This document shows positions 63,319-64,000 of a stretch of 64,000 nucleotides of DNA, in pieces. Numbering within the stretch: position 1 is the stretch's first letter; each line of letters begins with the position of its first letter. The stretch spans positions 744,001-808,000 of the forward strand of contig NZ_CP003915.1 of the NCBI RefSeq assembly GCF_000521505.1, in the 5' to 3' direction. The notes under the pieces were generated by a model. The model was not told where the DNA came from. It saw only the letters and a program-made list of their open reading frames with translations, and did no database searches. This DNA comes from Advenella mimigardefordensis DPN7. GTDB taxonomy: Bacteria > Pseudomonadota > Gammaproteobacteria > Burkholderiales > Burkholderiaceae_B. Both the position numbers and the translations under genes were made by a program.

Positions 63319-63365
63319 ACAGCTAGCTACATAATTCCGTAAAAAAAACAGCTGGCTACATAATT
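63319..63365 (-). promoter_or_regulatory. Two operator-like repeats upstream of the MFS transporter gene
   Basis: An 18-base sequence ACAGCTAGCTACATAATT (63319-63336) recurs as ACAGCTGGCTACATAATT (63348-63365), one base different, 29 bases apart. Both share AGCTxGCTACATA with the palindrome upstream of marR. They lie between marR and the MFS gene and are the best candidate binding sites for its MarR-type regulator. Confidence 0.7.
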
Positions 63366-63373
63366 TAAAAAAA

Positions 63374-63892
63374 TCAGTCCATTTCTTCAGACCTGACAAG
63401 CACTCCCGTTTGGTTGAGCTTGAGCATGAGTTGATTGAGCATACGGCGTTCGTCTGCATTGAAATGTCCCATGAGTCTGGCCACCCAGGCGTAGTGGCTG
63501 GGCAGTGCCTTACTAAGCATATCGTCACCGGCCTTTGTCAACCGGACCAAACGGGCGCGCGCATCAACCGGATCGACGTCGCGGCTGCACAGATCTGCAC
63601 CCACCATGCGGTCAATGATGCGCGTCATGGTTTGTGAGGTGACAGAGACGCCTTCGGCCAATACGCCCACGCTCAGTCCGTCGGGATTGCGTTTGAGCAG
63701 GAGAAGGACAAAGAATTGAGTTTGCGAGAGCCCGCAGGCATGTGCAAGGTTTGCCTCAAAAGCAGAGAGCATTTCCTGCGTTGCAGAAGCCCAGATTAGC
63801 CATGTTTGAAGGCCCTGTACGTCGGTATTACCATAAATGGCGCCGAAACGTTCAAGGGTGTCATAGCTGGGCAGGTCTTTGAGTTCAAACAT
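63374..63892 (-). CDS. MarR-family transcriptional regulator
   Basis: A 172-residue dimeric winged-helix repressor. The helix-turn-helix region (about 75-110) reads GLSVGVLAEGVSVTSQTMTRIIDRMV, and the wing RDVDPVDARARLVRLTKAGDDML is the standard MarR pattern. The Shine-Dalgarno AAGGAG is 11 bases upstream of the ATG. It is transcribed before the MFS gene and would bind the palindrome in its own promoter, and repeats before the transporter, releasing on binding a small molecule. The inducer is unknown. Confidence 0.92.
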   Translation of the reverse strand: MFELKDLPSYDTLERFGAIYGNTDVQGLQTWLIWASATQEMLSAFEANLAHACGLSQTQFFVLLLLKRNPDGLSVGVLAEGVSVTSQTMTRIIDRMVGADLCSRDVDPVDARARLVRLTKAGDDMLSKALPSHYAWVARLMGHFNADERRMLNQLMLKLNQTGVLVRSEEMD

Positions 63893-63918
63893 GTGGTGAG
63901 AGGCTCCTTTTGAATAAA

Positions 63919-63947
63919 AGTGTAGCTAGCTACATATTTATTGTCAA
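63919..63947 (-). promoter_or_regulatory. marR promoter with embedded operator
   Basis: Read on the minus strand, TTGACA (63947-63942) and TACACT (63924-63919) are separated by exactly 17 bases. The perfect 14-base palindrome TGTAGCTAGCTACA (63921-63934) lies across the spacer and overlaps the -10 element. This is a textbook autorepression layout. Confidence 0.8.
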
Positions 63948-64000
63948 GCACCAGCATGGTCCGGTGGCTAACGCTGATTGGTGTGTTCTGTCGACTCCAT

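Noticed and set aside
1..64000. tRNA, rRNA, insertion sequence or prophage genes
   Set aside because: I scanned for cloverleaf-like gene ends, transposase motifs and terminal inverted repeats and saw none, though a tRNA scan would be more reliable.

Overview
The window looks like chromosomal DNA of a betaproteobacterium of the family Alcaligenaceae (Bordetella, Achromobacter and Advenella relatives; Advenella-like is my best guess from gene order and moderate GC, but I could not search). The evidence is housekeeping gene order typical of that group: fmdB-type gene then aspS, waaC-waaA, birA-coaX, dacC-dat-DUF493-lipB-lipA, and divergent def/dprA. I see no rRNA, tRNA, CRISPR array, prophage or insertion sequence.

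Layout. 1-18.8 kb: core genes (antiporter, aspS, 3-hydroxybutyrate dehydrogenase plus a patatin lipase, a higBA toxin-antitoxin pair, a zinc metallopeptidase, an M50-like membrane protein lacking its metal-binding histidines, inner-core LPS genes waaC and waaA, cofactor genes birA, coaX, lipB and lipA, and dacC). 19-45 kb: a surface-polysaccharide region with galE, a glycosyltransferase, pgi, an initiating polyprenyl-phosphate sugar transferase, manC-gmd-rmd for GDP-D-rhamnose, glycosyltransferases including a 1230-residue three-domain enzyme, the Wzm/Wzt ABC exporter, a methyltransferase with a coiled coil, two O-acyltransferases, a GtrA-like protein, an O-antigen ligase and a GT9 heptosyltransferase. 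There is no Wzx or Wzy, so I read it as an ABC-transporter-dependent, chain-capped O-antigen locus resembling the Pseudomonas common polysaccharide antigen and the E. coli O8/O9 systems. 46-47.7 kb: yggS, a 14-bp-period minisatellite and a Crp/Fnr-type regulator. 47.8-56.3 kb: a branched-chain-amino-acid-type ABC transporter operon bracketed by two acyl-activating enzymes, the second lacking a recognisable P-loop. 56.3-61.3 kb: a lipoate ligase-like gene, def, dprA, an FMN reductase, HMG-CoA lyase and a small membrane protein. 61.3-64 kb: a frameshifted exported protein and a marR-MFS pair with repeated operator-like sites.

The least routine items are the capped-polysaccharide module (triple transferase plus methyltransferase/coiled coil), two tandem 21-bp repeats upstream of manC, the MarR operator set with a clear promoter, the 14-bp repeat array overlapping the regulator's 3' end, a cluster of three palindromes upstream of the O-antigen ligase, and two enzymes with degenerate active sites. 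Where a start differs from the longest reading frame, the entry gives the reason. All functions rest on reading motifs by eye.
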